Below are positions 1-8,974 of a stretch of 64,000 nt of DNA, one piece after another; within the stretch, counting starts at the first letter, position 1; each line of letters starts with the position of its first letter. A program made the position numbers and the translations under genes. This stretch comes from Pedobacter sp. ASV28 (lineage in GTDB: Bacteria; Bacteroidota; Bacteroidia; Sphingobacteriales; Sphingobacteriaceae): contig NZ_JAELTN010000008.1 in assembly GCF_016428855.1 (NCBI RefSeq), positions 1-64,000 on the forward strand, given 5' to 3'. The notes beneath the pieces are model-generated. The model was not told the origin of the DNA, made no database searches, and was given only the letters and a program-made list of their open reading frames with translations.

Positions 1-752
1 GGATCCAGTTCAGGCTCGAAAGGTCCTACCATTAATAGGATCAGGTTTGGAAATTGCCGATACAGGTTGCAAAATGCGGTCACCAATTCAGCTATGCCCT
101 TATCCCCCACCATCCTGCCTATAAAACAATAAACAAAATTATCTTCCCCAATCTGCAAAAATTGCCTATAGGTTTGTGTGGTTTCTGATCCATCAAAAAG
201 ACTAGGGTTAAAAAAACTGGTATCAATGCCCGATGTACTTCCTTCTCCAATTACTTTTAATTTGCCTTTCTTGCAAAACTTGTTTTTAAGGATGATCTGC
301 ATTATGCCCTTAGAATTTGGATACACTCCAGTAGCACAATAACAGGTAAGTTGCTCCATTTTAACCAGTATCCATTTGATTAAGCCTTTTCTTTCTAAAA
401 GAGGCAAACCAGCTACAGTATGCAAGCGAACAGGTACACCTACAATTTTTGCCGCCATCATGCCTAAAAGACCAGCTTTTGGCGTATGTGTATGCACAAT
501 TGTGGGTTTTTCCATATGCATTAAAAATACCAGGTGGACAAGGGCCTTCAAATCTGTAAATGGCGTTATTTTCCTGGTCATGTGAACTTTACGTACATCT
601 ACAGCAGCTTCAATACCCACACGGTCCAACATATCGCCACCAGATGAAATGGCCAATACGTCAAAATGATTAGCCATAAACTTCAACTGATTTTTTAACA
701 ATACCAATAATGATATGGGGACCGTTGTGATTCTCATTAGTTTATGCTTCAT
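1..752 (-). CDS. Glycosyltransferase family 4 (3' part cut by window edge)
   Basis: About 250 N-terminal residues are visible on the minus strand and the frame stays open to position 1, so the C-terminus lies outside. The protein starts MKHKLMRITTVPISLL. It has the GT-B N-domain pattern of CapM/WbpL-neighbourhood transferases, HTHTPKAGLLGMMAA near residue 90, and the start of the C-terminal nucleotide-sugar domain (FIGRMVGDKGIAELV) near residue 215. It should transfer a sugar from a nucleotide donor to the lipid-linked EPS unit at the inner membrane face. Its ATG overlaps the stop of the upstream GT2 gene in an ATGA arrangement (749-752), which indicates translational coupling. The sugar and linkage cannot be told from sequence. 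Confidence 0.85.
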   Translation of the reverse strand, partial: MKHKLMRITTVPISLLVLLKNQLKFMANHFDVLAISSGGDMLDRVGIEAAVDVRKVHMTRKITPFTDLKALVHLVFLMHMEKPTIVHTHTPKAGLLGMMAAKIVGVPVRLHTVAGLPLLERKGLIKWILVKMEQLTCYCATGVYPNSKGIMQIILKNKFCKKGKLKVIGEGSTSGIDTSFFNPSLFDGSETTQTYRQFLQIGEDNFVYCFIGRMVGDKGIAELVTAFCNLYRQFPNLILLMVGPFEPELD

Positions 753-1726
753 TTGGCACGGTTTGCTCTGATTATAAATTTTGGCAATACATACATCAGC
801 CCCAGTTTAAAAAAATGTATCCGGCTAATACTTGAACGGTTCTCTTTATATGCTCTGATTAAATATTTATAGGGAATTATTTTTGAAATACTCTTATTAA
901 AATAAGCGGTATTGGCTAATGATTTCCAATAGATGGCCATAAAATTGGGTACAACTAGCTGTGGTTTGACCTGGGCAATGGCCTTCCCAATCTGGATGAG
1001 TTTCTGGTTAATTTCAGCGTCACTACAGTGATGAACGTAAATCATATGCTTAACCACATTAAAAGAGGCTTGGGCATTATATTTTTTAACCGTTTTTATA
1101 GGAAGTACCCGATATTGATAGAGTGGGTCTGCGATGGTGTGTATCTTTGCTCCATTGGCCAAAAACCTCAGCCAAAGCTCTCCATCCTGTGAATAATAGA
1201 ATCGATTATCATAAAGACCGACCTCAATTAGCGTAGACTTTTTGATAAGTGCACTTCCATGATAAAATATGGCCTTTCTGTCCAATAGTGCTTGCTTGTG
1301 ATCTTTAATGTCCGAAAAGCTCCTATTCTCACAAACCATATCTCCGTTCACATCAATAATGTAAGCGTTACTGCCAATAATATCTATGTCTTCATGCTTA
1401 AGTGCATAGTACAACTGGTTTTCAAAACGATCAGGCGTTGATCTATCATCTGCATCCTGCCGTGCGATATATAGGCCTTTAGCCATATGTATTCCCTTAT
1501 TAAGAGACTTTGGAAGGCCAATGTTTACCATGTTTTTCAGAAAAACAATCCTGCTATCCTTATCGGCATAGTGCTGAATGATGTCAGCACTTCCATCACT
1601 TGATCCATCGTCTATAATGATAAACTCAAACGAAGAATAGGTTTGGCCCAAAATAGAATCTATAGCCTCGTTAAGATATTTTTCAGCATTATAGACTGAC
1701 ATTATTACAGAAATTAACATAGCCAT
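749..1726 (-). CDS. Glycosyltransferase family 2
   Basis: This is a GT-A fold inverting transferase of about 325 residues. The opening LISVIMSVYNAEKYL and IIIDDGSSDGS near residues 35-46 are the family's nucleotide-binding motifs. ARQDADDRSTPDRF near 88-101 carries the metal-binding DxD, and YSQDGELWLRF near 180 matches the acceptor/catalytic acidic segment. No signal peptide or clear membrane span is visible, so it probably acts on the cytoplasmic face on undecaprenyl-linked intermediates. It lies 14 bases after the preceding GT4 gene and overlaps the next gene by four bases, so it belongs to the EPS operon. Donor and acceptor are unknown. Confidence 0.92.
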   Translation of the reverse strand: MAMLISVIMSVYNAEKYLNEAIDSILGQTYSSFEFIIIDDGSSDGSADIIQHYADKDSRIVFLKNMVNIGLPKSLNKGIHMAKGLYIARQDADDRSTPDRFENQLYYALKHEDIDIIGSNAYIIDVNGDMVCENRSFSDIKDHKQALLDRKAIFYHGSALIKKSTLIEVGLYDNRFYYSQDGELWLRFLANGAKIHTIADPLYQYRVLPIKTVKKYNAQASFNVVKHMIYVHHCSDAEINQKLIQIGKAIAQVKPQLVVPNFMAIYWKSLANTAYFNKSISKIIPYKYLIRAYKENRSSISRIHFFKLGLMYVLPKFIIRANRAK

Positions 1727-1740
1727 TAGGTTTTAAATGA

Positions 1741-2877
1741 TTAAATGAAATTTGGAGTACTATGTACATCGTCTTCATCGCCAATGAGGTGCCGATAGAA
1801 GTTATATTCGCGGGATATATTTTCATGCATATTACATTCTTTCAGCACCCATGAAAGAGCATTTTGTCCAATTATTGCTGCATAATTAGGGCTCTCCAAA
1901 ATTTGGTTGATACGACTGTTCAATGCCGTTAAATCATTGTTTATCAAATTACCGGTTACCCCATCCACTATACATTCCCTTATGCCAGGTACATTTGTAC
2001 CAATGCAAGGCAGGCCACAAGCCATGGCTTCCAATAAGCTTTTAGGGTTGCCTTCAAAACTTGAAATCAGAATATATACTTTGGAACGATTATAGTAGAT
2101 GGGCAAGTCTTTATTATCAATCCTTTTTATCCAAGTGATGTTCCTTTTTAATGCCGAAATATCTTTTATTAAACCAGACATAGAGCCATCTCCTATAATC
2201 AATACCTTTAGTTCGGTCATTTGCAGAAAGGATATTAATAATGTTATGTTTTTAACTTTTTCCAATCTCCCCACAAATAATACATCTACATCCTTGGATA
2301 TCTGCATTGGCCTAAACTGCTCCAGATCTATAGCATTACAACAGGCGTATATTTTTTCTGTTTTTATACCATAGGTATACCTAATAAAAGAACTTGCCTC
2401 TAGCGAAGTCACCAATATACAATCACAGATATGAAAGGTGACATATTCTAAAAAGCGAGAGGTCCTACTTATCTTTTTAAGGTGTGTATGATAATATCCC
2501 ATTCTGATTACCAATGGAATACGAAAAATTATTTTTAACAATAAGCCAAAAAAGCCAGCTGTATATTGATTTGTTTTTGCTATCCTGCTTCTTCTAAATT
2601 TACCATAATAGAAAATGGGTGAGACTAGATTATAAAATAGATTTTGGGCCTTAAATGGAATCTTTTGCGGGATCCATTTAGGCATCTGCAACAGAATGAT
2701 ATCCTTATTCTTTATAAAGGCCTGTTCATTTCTGCCATAACTATAAATACACAATCTAAGACCAGTTTTGAGGCATAACTTTTTATAAATATCAAGCTCT
2801 CTAGATAGCAGTCCCGCCTTATGCCATTTTTCCAGGCTCATATTTGGTGTCATGATCAGTAGAAGTAAATCCTTCAT
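1741..2877 (-). CDS. Glycosyltransferase family 4
   Basis: A 378-residue GT-B retaining glycosyltransferase. The C-terminal domain starts near residue 200 with FVGRLEKVKNITLL and contains SSFEGNPKSLLEAMACG near 278, the EX7E motif of GT4 enzymes with both glutamates present, followed by GTNVPGIRE. The N-terminal acceptor domain is divergent, as is usual. It is one of four GT4 genes in this EPS operon and sits 29 bases downstream of the next GT4 gene. Sugar specificity cannot be predicted. A soluble or peripheral inner-membrane location is inferred. Confidence 0.9.
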   Translation of the reverse strand: MKDLLLLIMTPNMSLEKWHKAGLLSRELDIYKKLCLKTGLRLCIYSYGRNEQAFIKNKDIILLQMPKWIPQKIPFKAQNLFYNLVSPIFYYGKFRRSRIAKTNQYTAGFFGLLLKIIFRIPLVIRMGYYHTHLKKISRTSRFLEYVTFHICDCILVTSLEASSFIRYTYGIKTEKIYACCNAIDLEQFRPMQISKDVDVLFVGRLEKVKNITLLISFLQMTELKVLIIGDGSMSGLIKDISALKRNITWIKRIDNKDLPIYYNRSKVYILISSFEGNPKSLLEAMACGLPCIGTNVPGIRECIVDGVTGNLINNDLTALNSRINQILESPNYAAIIGQNALSWVLKECNMHENISREYNFYRHLIGDEDDVHSTPNFI

Positions 2878-2906
2878 ATTTAAGTAATTTTATATCATGA
2901 TAAACC

Positions 2907-3971
2907 TTACTCAAGATCCAAACCTGCCAATACCTCTTTCAGGTAACTTTTAGGGTTTCGTGGGGCCAAGTAATTTTCCAGCACAGTAGCGGCGCCCGTG
3001 GTTATATTGCCAAGTGCTGTTAAAAGTCCTTTATATAAATCTTGAACGTCGTTGGTTTTAACCTTAACAATAAGTGGGATCTCTGCTATCCCTCCCGCAC
3101 ATAAAGTACTTACAACATTGGGATTGACCGCCATCATTTGCAATAGCACATTTGGAAAACCTTCCATGATGGAGGGCACTACACAAAGTCTGGCGTATTT
3201 AAAGTAAGGATAAGGGTTTTCTTTATGTCCGAGCAACAATACGCTCTGTGCAATTCCCAACTGTTCTGCGAGCAGAATTAAATGATCATAAGATGGGCCC
3301 GAGCCTAATATCACCAACTTCATATAAGGTCTTTCAATGACCAACAGTGAAAAAGCCTCAATCAGCATTCCAAACCCCTTTATGGAAATTAACCGGCCTG
3401 CAGCACAGATATACTCATCCGTGATATGAGGTCTTTCCAAATCGGCATTATTCTTTGCCTTGACTAAATCTATTGGATTGGGTATAACCTTGACATTGGC
3501 AGACGACAAATATGAATTGTTCTTTAACAATTGTGCCGACATAAGTTCACTTTGGCAAATGATTCGACCCAAAGCTGGATACCCTAACCAATAAGCAAGC
3601 TTATAGCTTGCTCTCTTTATCCCCTTGTATCTCGTAAATATAGAGGTAGACTCTCTGGCAATTAAGGTTCCCTTTAGATAACCTATACGTCTTAAAACAC
3701 CCAATACGGCATTCAAATAAGAGTGCGAACTAATAATGGTGAATTGTTTTCTGTATTTATATAAGCAAAAAGGAAGCAGTGCAAATGCACAGATCAATGG
3801 CAGAGTAGTCATATAGCTCACTTTTTTCACATCAATATCCTGTATCGAATTTGATCCGCTTCTTTTAAGAAACATCAAATGACAACCAGCCTCGGCAGCA
3901 ATAAGTCTTAAACATTGCTCTGCACCCCCCATGTGATCAGAGAGCGAGATGACCAATAACCTATCTTTCAT
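2907..3971 (-). CDS. Glycosyltransferase family 4 with altered EX7E motif
   Basis: About 354 residues if started at MKDRLLVISLSDHMGGAEQ. A longer frame to 4085 exists, but its extra N-terminus runs through the 3' end of the epimerase gene and has no family similarity, so 3971 is preferred. The N-domain has the GGAEQ glycine-rich loop; the C-domain has AAGRLISIKGFGMLIEAF near 205 and PSIMEGFPNVLLQMM near 275. The second acidic residue of EX7E is glutamine here (E...Q), which departs from the other GT4 enzymes in the cluster. The fold is otherwise intact, so an active transferase with a changed site is the first guess. It lies 13 bases after the epimerase gene, within the EPS operon. Confidence 0.87.
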   Translation of the reverse strand: MKDRLLVISLSDHMGGAEQCLRLIAAEAGCHLMFLKRSGSNSIQDIDVKKVSYMTTLPLICAFALLPFCLYKYRKQFTIISSHSYLNAVLGVLRRIGYLKGTLIARESTSIFTRYKGIKRASYKLAYWLGYPALGRIICQSELMSAQLLKNNSYLSSANVKVIPNPIDLVKAKNNADLERPHITDEYICAAGRLISIKGFGMLIEAFSLLVIERPYMKLVILGSGPSYDHLILLAEQLGIAQSVLLLGHKENPYPYFKYARLCVVPSIMEGFPNVLLQMMAVNPNVVSTLCAGGIAEIPLIVKVKTNDVQDLYKGLLTALGNITTGAATVLENYLAPRNPKSYLKEVLAGLDLE

Positions 3972-3984
3972 CCCAAAAAATAAA

Positions 3985-5046
3985 CTATGAATGGACAAGT
4001 TCTTTTCTTTGTGCATAGTACATGGTGTACCAATCCACAAAATTTTTAACCCCTTCGGCAATACCAGTGCAAGGTTGGTACCCAAAGTCTTTTTTCATGG
4101 CCGTAATATCAGACCAGGTCATTTCAATATCACCATCCTGCATGGGTAAATATTCCTTCTTGGCTATAGTGCCAAGATTTTTTTCTATTTCATAAATGAA
4201 CTCACTCAAAGCAATGGATAAGCCTTTGCCAATATTATAGATATGATAAGGTGGTTTGCCCTGTTGTTTATTTTCTTTCATTACAGACTTATAGGCTACT
4301 TTATTGATGATCTTCATTATTCCATTCACAATATCATCTACATAGGTAAAATCACGTTTCATTTGTCCTTGGTTAAATACCTGAATTGGTTTTCCTTCTA
4401 CTATAGCCTTGGTAAAAAGAAACAAGGCCATATCTGGTCTACCCCATGGACCATATACAGTGAAAAACCTCATCCCCGTTGTACCCAAATCAAATAGATG
4501 GCTATAGGAATGTGCCATTAGTTCATTACATTTTTTTGTGGCCGCATATAGCGAAGCGGGTTGGTCCGTACTATCGATAGTAGAAAAAGGCATGTTTGTA
4601 TTGAGACCATATACACTAGATGAACTTGCGTAGAACAAATGCTTTATCTTAAACTTTCGACTGGCTTCAAGCACGTTAAAAAACCCTTGCAAGTTTGCTC
4701 CAATATAAGCTTGTGGATCAGTTATGCTATATCTCACTCCGGCTTGGGCCGCCAAGTGGCAAACCCAATCGAAGCGTTTTTCATTGAACAGCGTAAAAAT
4801 TTCATCTTGTGCCGTAAGATCTATTTTATAAAATTCCAGACCAGTATATTTTTGACTTTTAAGGCATCGATTTGCCATGACACTTTTCCGTTCTATACCC
4901 AATTCGGCAAGCCGATCATATTTTAGATCAACATCATAATAATCATTGATATTGTCGATACCGGTGACTTCATAATTAAAATTGAGCAATTGTCTGGTGA
5001 GGTGAAAGCCGATAAATCCGGCACAACCTGTAATTAAAATTTTCAT
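3985..5046 (-). CDS. NAD-dependent epimerase, UDP-glucuronate 4-epimerase family
   Basis: A 353-residue extended SDR protein. The Rossmann motif GCAGFIG is at residues 7-13 and the YAATK motif (YxxxK catalytic pair) is near residue 170 in SLYAATKKCNELMAHS. The overall pattern, including DNINDYYDVDLKYDRL near 36 and RFFTVYGPWGRPDMA near 196, fits the UDP-glucuronate 4-epimerase/CapI family, which converts UDP-GlcA to UDP-GalA in the cytosol. It would supply a galacturonic-type donor to the EPS assembly line. No UDP-glucose dehydrogenase that clearly makes UDP-GlcA is in the window, so that step must be elsewhere or the substrate differs. The exact epimerisation is inferred from family resemblance only. 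Confidence 0.88.
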   Translation of the reverse strand: MKILITGCAGFIGFHLTRQLLNFNYEVTGIDNINDYYDVDLKYDRLAELGIERKSVMANRCLKSQKYTGLEFYKIDLTAQDEIFTLFNEKRFDWVCHLAAQAGVRYSITDPQAYIGANLQGFFNVLEASRKFKIKHLFYASSSSVYGLNTNMPFSTIDSTDQPASLYAATKKCNELMAHSYSHLFDLGTTGMRFFTVYGPWGRPDMALFLFTKAIVEGKPIQVFNQGQMKRDFTYVDDIVNGIMKIINKVAYKSVMKENKQQGKPPYHIYNIGKGLSIALSEFIYEIEKNLGTIAKKEYLPMQDGDIEMTWSDITAMKKDFGYQPCTGIAEGVKNFVDWYTMYYAQRKELVHS

Positions 5047-5124
5047 CTGCGTATAATTTTAAAAGAATAGCTTTTGTCTTGGATGGTTTTACCACACCCT
5101 CGAAGCCAATAATGGATATTTGGT

Positions 5125-6051
5125 TCAGTTGAATAGAAATGCTTTCACATTTATGTAAATTGAGGCGCTTTTTCCGATGAGCTTTTTCAAGATCTTTTTT
5201 ATGCCCACTGTTGAGGAAAAAAAAGATCTTTTACCATCAAATACGATCATATGATCTAGCATACTAATGTTATGCAGACCAATAGAATATGGTGCCTTGG
5301 GTTTTACTTCGAACAATACCTTGCTGGCAAAAGTGGTTTCAGAAAGCTCTATTACTTGATTGATCACTACCGATCCACCATAAACAAGCTCCATATTCTG
5401 TGTGGGCCTATAAAGCTGGTCCCCAACAATAAATAGGTTTCCGGCATTTCTGAAATTTTTATTATCCGTTTCTATGGGATTCTGTGCATGTGAAATAAAC
5501 TCATTATCCAAGCTATCGGCATAATAGATGTAGAACACATTAGGTTTTCCACTTACACTTGTAAATAACCAGAATTTCTGTTTATAGAAAATAATTGAAG
5601 TATCTACATAACTTTTACCGTTTAGCAATACCCTCATTTTTTTTATTTTGCTCAGATCGTTCGCATCAATTTCATACAGGGCAACCTCTTTTGCCTGACC
5701 TGTTTCTGGTATACAATAAGTATGCTCCTGATCATCGAAAATGTAGGGATAGGAAAGGTGTATATCTTTTGGCTTAAAACCTTTTACTCTTTTTTTTGTA
5801 GAGAAGTCTAATCCACTTATTACATTGATTCTACCCTTGCTCAAAACATCCGTCAGTTCTTCATAATAAACATGAACTTCAGAACGGTGTACAAAAACAA
5901 ATGGATCTGCTGCATAATCGGCTTTTGATTCTTTTAACCATACTACTTTATCATCAAGCTGCCTACGGGCAATAAAATCTTGGGCAGACTGATGTACATA
6001 GCCAATATTCCACTTATCAGTGTAAAATAATTTGTTTAAATAGTTTCTCAT
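5125..6051 (-). CDS. GINT1-like beta-propeller protein (GH43-like fold), EPS cluster
   Basis: A 308-residue protein with no signal peptide. Motifs such as ESKADYAADPFVFVHRSEV near 40-58, LSYPYIFDDQEHTYCIPETG near 98, and repeated F/Y-rich strands resemble the five-bladed propeller N-terminal domain of glucosamine inositolphosphorylceramide transferase 1 and related bacterial proteins. In some bacteria this domain is fused to formyltransferase-like domains. Here it stands alone. Its position between a uronic acid epimerase and an AsnB-type amidotransferase suggests a role in adding or modifying a sugar substituent, but the reaction is unknown. The function is inferred from context and the fold call is moderate. 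Confidence 0.6.
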   Translation of the reverse strand: MRNYLNKLFYTDKWNIGYVHQSAQDFIARRQLDDKVVWLKESKADYAADPFVFVHRSEVHVYYEELTDVLSKGRINVISGLDFSTKKRVKGFKPKDIHLSYPYIFDDQEHTYCIPETGQAKEVALYEIDANDLSKIKKMRVLLNGKSYVDTSIIFYKQKFWLFTSVSGKPNVFYIYYADSLDNEFISHAQNPIETDNKNFRNAGNLFIVGDQLYRPTQNMELVYGGSVVINQVIELSETTFASKVLFEVKPKAPYSIGLHNISMLDHMIVFDGKRSFFSSTVGIKKILKKLIGKSASIYINVKAFLFN

Positions 6052-6061
6052 TTAGTTGATC

Positions 6062-7873
6062 TTATTTGGCATGGTTTAACCAATTGCTCAAAATGAGCAT
6101 TGACCAGATTTGGCTACTGAAATTATTTCTATTTGCCAAGTGCTCATCAATCATGTATTTTACCTTTACAGGATTAATACCCGGTATATTTTTTAAGTTG
6201 GATGGGGTTAAAATATCCAGTACGTATTCTTTCAGTTCTGTTCTGAGCCATGATTTTATAGGGAGTGTAAATCCTGCTTTAGGTCTATTGAACAGCGAAC
6301 TTGGCACATGGTCAAATAGCAAGTCTTTTAAAATCCTCTTTTTTCCGTGCAGGCTATCTATTTTAAATTTAGTGGGCAAGCTATTGGCAAATTCTATAAT
6401 CCTGTAGTCCATTAGCGGTGCTCTTGCCTCCAGCATGAAACTCATAGTGGCCCGATCTACTTTGGTATTAATATCTTCATTAAGATAGGTCTTGATATCA
6501 TAGTCGGATATTCGTTCAAGCAATGGTTTATGGTTAAGGTCCAATATAAAATTATGCTGTTGGCTTTCTTCTGGCCTTGGATCTAATAACCATGAACTAT
6601 CCATTCCCGTACACAACCTAATATAAAGTTTTGCAATATCTGTTTCTATCAGGCCGTTGGCAATTAACCTGTGTTTATAATTTGGCGACAGGTTCATAAA
6701 CCAAGACAATGCTTTTCTTAACACCAAAGGAAATCTATAAATCCATTGCGCCTTTTTCATCCAGCCATATCTATTATATCCCAAAAAGCCTTCATCTCCG
6801 CCATCGCCACTTAAAGCCACCGTCACATGTTCCTTTGTATATTTAGCAAGCAACATAAGGGGAATGGCACTCGGATCAGCAAAAGGTTCGTCATAGTAAT
6901 GGCTATAGTTTTCGATCAGTTTTAAGCCATCCTGATAGTTACAGCTGATGGTATGATGGTCAGTTTCCAGGTATTGCGCTACTTTTTGTGCATAAGCACT
7001 TTCATCCAAACCTTTTTCTTCAAAGCTGATACAAAAAGTTTTCACATTAGACTGCTGTTTACAGGCCATGCTAGTAATCAGCGATGAATCTATACCTCCA
7101 GAAAGAAAAATTCCTAGTGGGACATCGGCATTAAGCCTAATTTTTAGCGAATCTTCGATCAGCTCGTATAAATAGCTTTTGGCCTCGCTATATGTGCCCG
7201 TAAATTTACTGGCCCAATCGTATTTTATATCCCAATACTTTTTAACTTCTAATGTTCCTGAAGGCAAATGATAACTAAAAGAATGTCCGGCATTTAATTT
7301 ATGTATGTCCCTGTAAATACATAACGAATCGGGGATATAGTTCCAAAACAGATAAGCTTCAATTGCAGCTTGGTCTACCTGCATATTTTTCCCCAGTTTG
7401 ATCTGTGAAGGCTGACTGGCAAACTCAAATCCATTATGATGATGGTAATAGAATGGTTTTTTGCCTAGGCGGTCCCTTGCCCCGAACAGTTTCTTTCCCT
7501 GCAAGTCATGTATCACAAAAGCAAACATTCCATTAAAATGAACAACGCATTGTTCTCCATAGGCTAAATAGGCCGCACAGATTACCTCTGTATCCGAACT
7601 TGTGGCAAACGCATATCCCAAACCTATAAGGGTATTTCTTATCGCTATATAATTGTATATCTCTCCATTGAACACAATTTTCAAATGCCTATAAGTATAA
7701 GGCTGATTAGAACGGGGATCTAGATCTATGATGGCCAATCGGTTATGTCCCAAAACCACCCCATCGTTTCTTTCGAAACCTGAAAAATCTGGTCCGCGAA
7801 ATTCAACACGTTTGAGTTTAGCAGCAACGAGGGCATCATCATAATAAATAGAGGATCCATATATTCCACACAT
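6062..7873 (-). CDS. asnB: Asparagine synthase (glutamine-hydrolysing) family amidotransferase
   Basis: 603 residues when started at MCGIYGSS, which places the Ntn nucleophile Cys at residue 2. An in-frame upstream start at 7921 would bury that cysteine, so 7873 is chosen. The N-terminal class II glutaminase domain spans about 1-200 (RGPDFSG, VFNGEIYN, SSDTEV). The synthetase domain from about 230 has the ATP pyrophosphatase loop LSGGIDSSL and SGDGGDEGFLGYNRY. In polysaccharide clusters, members of this family often amidate uronic acids rather than make asparagine. Given the uronic acid genes nearby, that role is inferred. It lies 10 bases upstream of the propeller gene. Confidence 0.93.
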   Translation of the reverse strand: MCGIYGSSIYYDDALVAAKLKRVEFRGPDFSGFERNDGVVLGHNRLAIIDLDPRSNQPYTYRHLKIVFNGEIYNYIAIRNTLIGLGYAFATSSDTEVICAAYLAYGEQCVVHFNGMFAFVIHDLQGKKLFGARDRLGKKPFYYHHHNGFEFASQPSQIKLGKNMQVDQAAIEAYLFWNYIPDSLCIYRDIHKLNAGHSFSYHLPSGTLEVKKYWDIKYDWASKFTGTYSEAKSYLYELIEDSLKIRLNADVPLGIFLSGGIDSSLITSMACKQQSNVKTFCISFEEKGLDESAYAQKVAQYLETDHHTISCNYQDGLKLIENYSHYYDEPFADPSAIPLMLLAKYTKEHVTVALSGDGGDEGFLGYNRYGWMKKAQWIYRFPLVLRKALSWFMNLSPNYKHRLIANGLIETDIAKLYIRLCTGMDSSWLLDPRPEESQQHNFILDLNHKPLLERISDYDIKTYLNEDINTKVDRATMSFMLEARAPLMDYRIIEFANSLPTKFKIDSLHGKKRILKDLLFDHVPSSLFNRPKAGFTLPIKSWLRTELKEYVLDILTPSNLKNIPGINPVKVKYMIDEHLANRNNFSSQIWSMLILSNWLNHAK

Positions 7874-7913
7874 CGTTTTTATGTTGAGAAAATGAGTTAA
7901 TAAAAGTGAAGTT

Positions 7914-8972
7914 TTATCCAATCAATGCTTGGTAGGAATTGGCTATCTTCTTTAAGGCATAACGATGCTGAATGTCTTTGATCATTGCCGTATGATCCCA
8001 TTGACTCAAACATGCCTGCTGTAAACGTTTGGCAAATGCCAATTCGTTGTTCTGCTCTACCACGTACCCATTAAAACCAGATATAATCAGATCGCTAAGG
8101 CCGCCAACCTTATAGGCCACCACTGGCGTACCGTGCGATATTGCTTCCAGTAACGCATTTGGAAAGCCCTCTGTCAATGAAGTCAGCACACATACATCAT
8201 GAGAGATCAAAAGCTGTTCTACATAATCTACCTCGCCCAACATCATCACCCTTGGCCCAATACCTAGTTTTTCTATTTGCTGGGTCAGTTCTTTTCTACA
8301 AGGCCCATCTCCAGCAATGGTTAAATAAAAATGCATTGGGAGCTTGGCCATAATGTCCAACAGCCGAAAATGCGCTTTTTCTGGTGCCAGTCTTGCCACG
8401 ATCAAAATCTTATATATGCCATCTGTATATTTTACCCTTTTGTCTGGAAAATATTCCAGTACGGGATTAGGTATGATGATCAGTTTTCTAGCTGGCAACC
8501 TAATCTTTTTTAAAAAGGATATTTTCATCTCTACGGATTGGCATACCACGTGATCAAATACCCGATAAAAAACACTCATTAACAAACCCCATAAACCTAT
8601 ATGGTTTCCTTTTATATTGGCCATTTCTTCATATACATTCGACTCTCGGGCAATTTTATATGGTATATATATAATTATGGAAACCAGCGCTACCAAAATA
8701 TTAATGTGTGCACCTGTGGAAAATACAGCATATGGTTTCTCCTTTTTAACTAATCTGTAGAAACTCGAAAATGATCTTGAAGCCTTTACTGTCTTTAGGT
8801 CAACTACGGTTACCTGATCTAAAACTATGGAAAAAGCAGTTTTGTCTGACCCGAGGTGCACAATAAAAACTTCATACAACTCCTTATCGAAACCTTGTGC
8901 CAACAACCAAAAAACCCGCTCTGAGCCACCAGCACCAAGTGAACTGACCACAAAGAAAACTTTCTTCTTCAT
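7914..8972 (-). CDS. Glycosyltransferase family 4
   Basis: A 352-residue GT-B transferase. The N-domain begins MKKKVFFVVSSLGAGGSERVFW with the GAGGSE donor-loop glycine motif. The C-domain has IVARLAPEKAHFRLLD near 190 and LTEGFPNALLEAISHG near 265, an intact EX7E motif, followed by PVVAYKVGGLSDLI. It most resembles retaining GT4 enzymes of capsule and O-antigen clusters and should add one residue of the EPS repeat on the cytoplasmic face. The gene lies two bases after the SGNH protein gene. The sugar donor is unknown. Confidence 0.92.
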   Translation of the reverse strand: MKKKVFFVVSSLGAGGSERVFWLLAQGFDKELYEVFIVHLGSDKTAFSIVLDQVTVVDLKTVKASRSFSSFYRLVKKEKPYAVFSTGAHINILVALVSIIIYIPYKIARESNVYEEMANIKGNHIGLWGLLMSVFYRVFDHVVCQSVEMKISFLKKIRLPARKLIIIPNPVLEYFPDKRVKYTDGIYKILIVARLAPEKAHFRLLDIMAKLPMHFYLTIAGDGPCRKELTQQIEKLGIGPRVMMLGEVDYVEQLLISHDVCVLTSLTEGFPNALLEAISHGTPVVAYKVGGLSDLIISGFNGYVVEQNNELAFAKRLQQACLSQWDHTAMIKDIQHRYALKKIANSYQALIG

Positions 8973-8974
8973 CT

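Noticed and set aside
3972..4085. 38-residue N-terminal extension of the GT4 gene
   Set aside because: It lies inside the 3' end of the epimerase gene, shows no GT4 similarity, and the ATG at 3971 gives the usual N-terminus.
7874..7921. 16-residue extension of the asparagine synthase
   Set aside because: The glutaminase nucleophile must be residue 2 after Met, which is only the case for the start at 7873.
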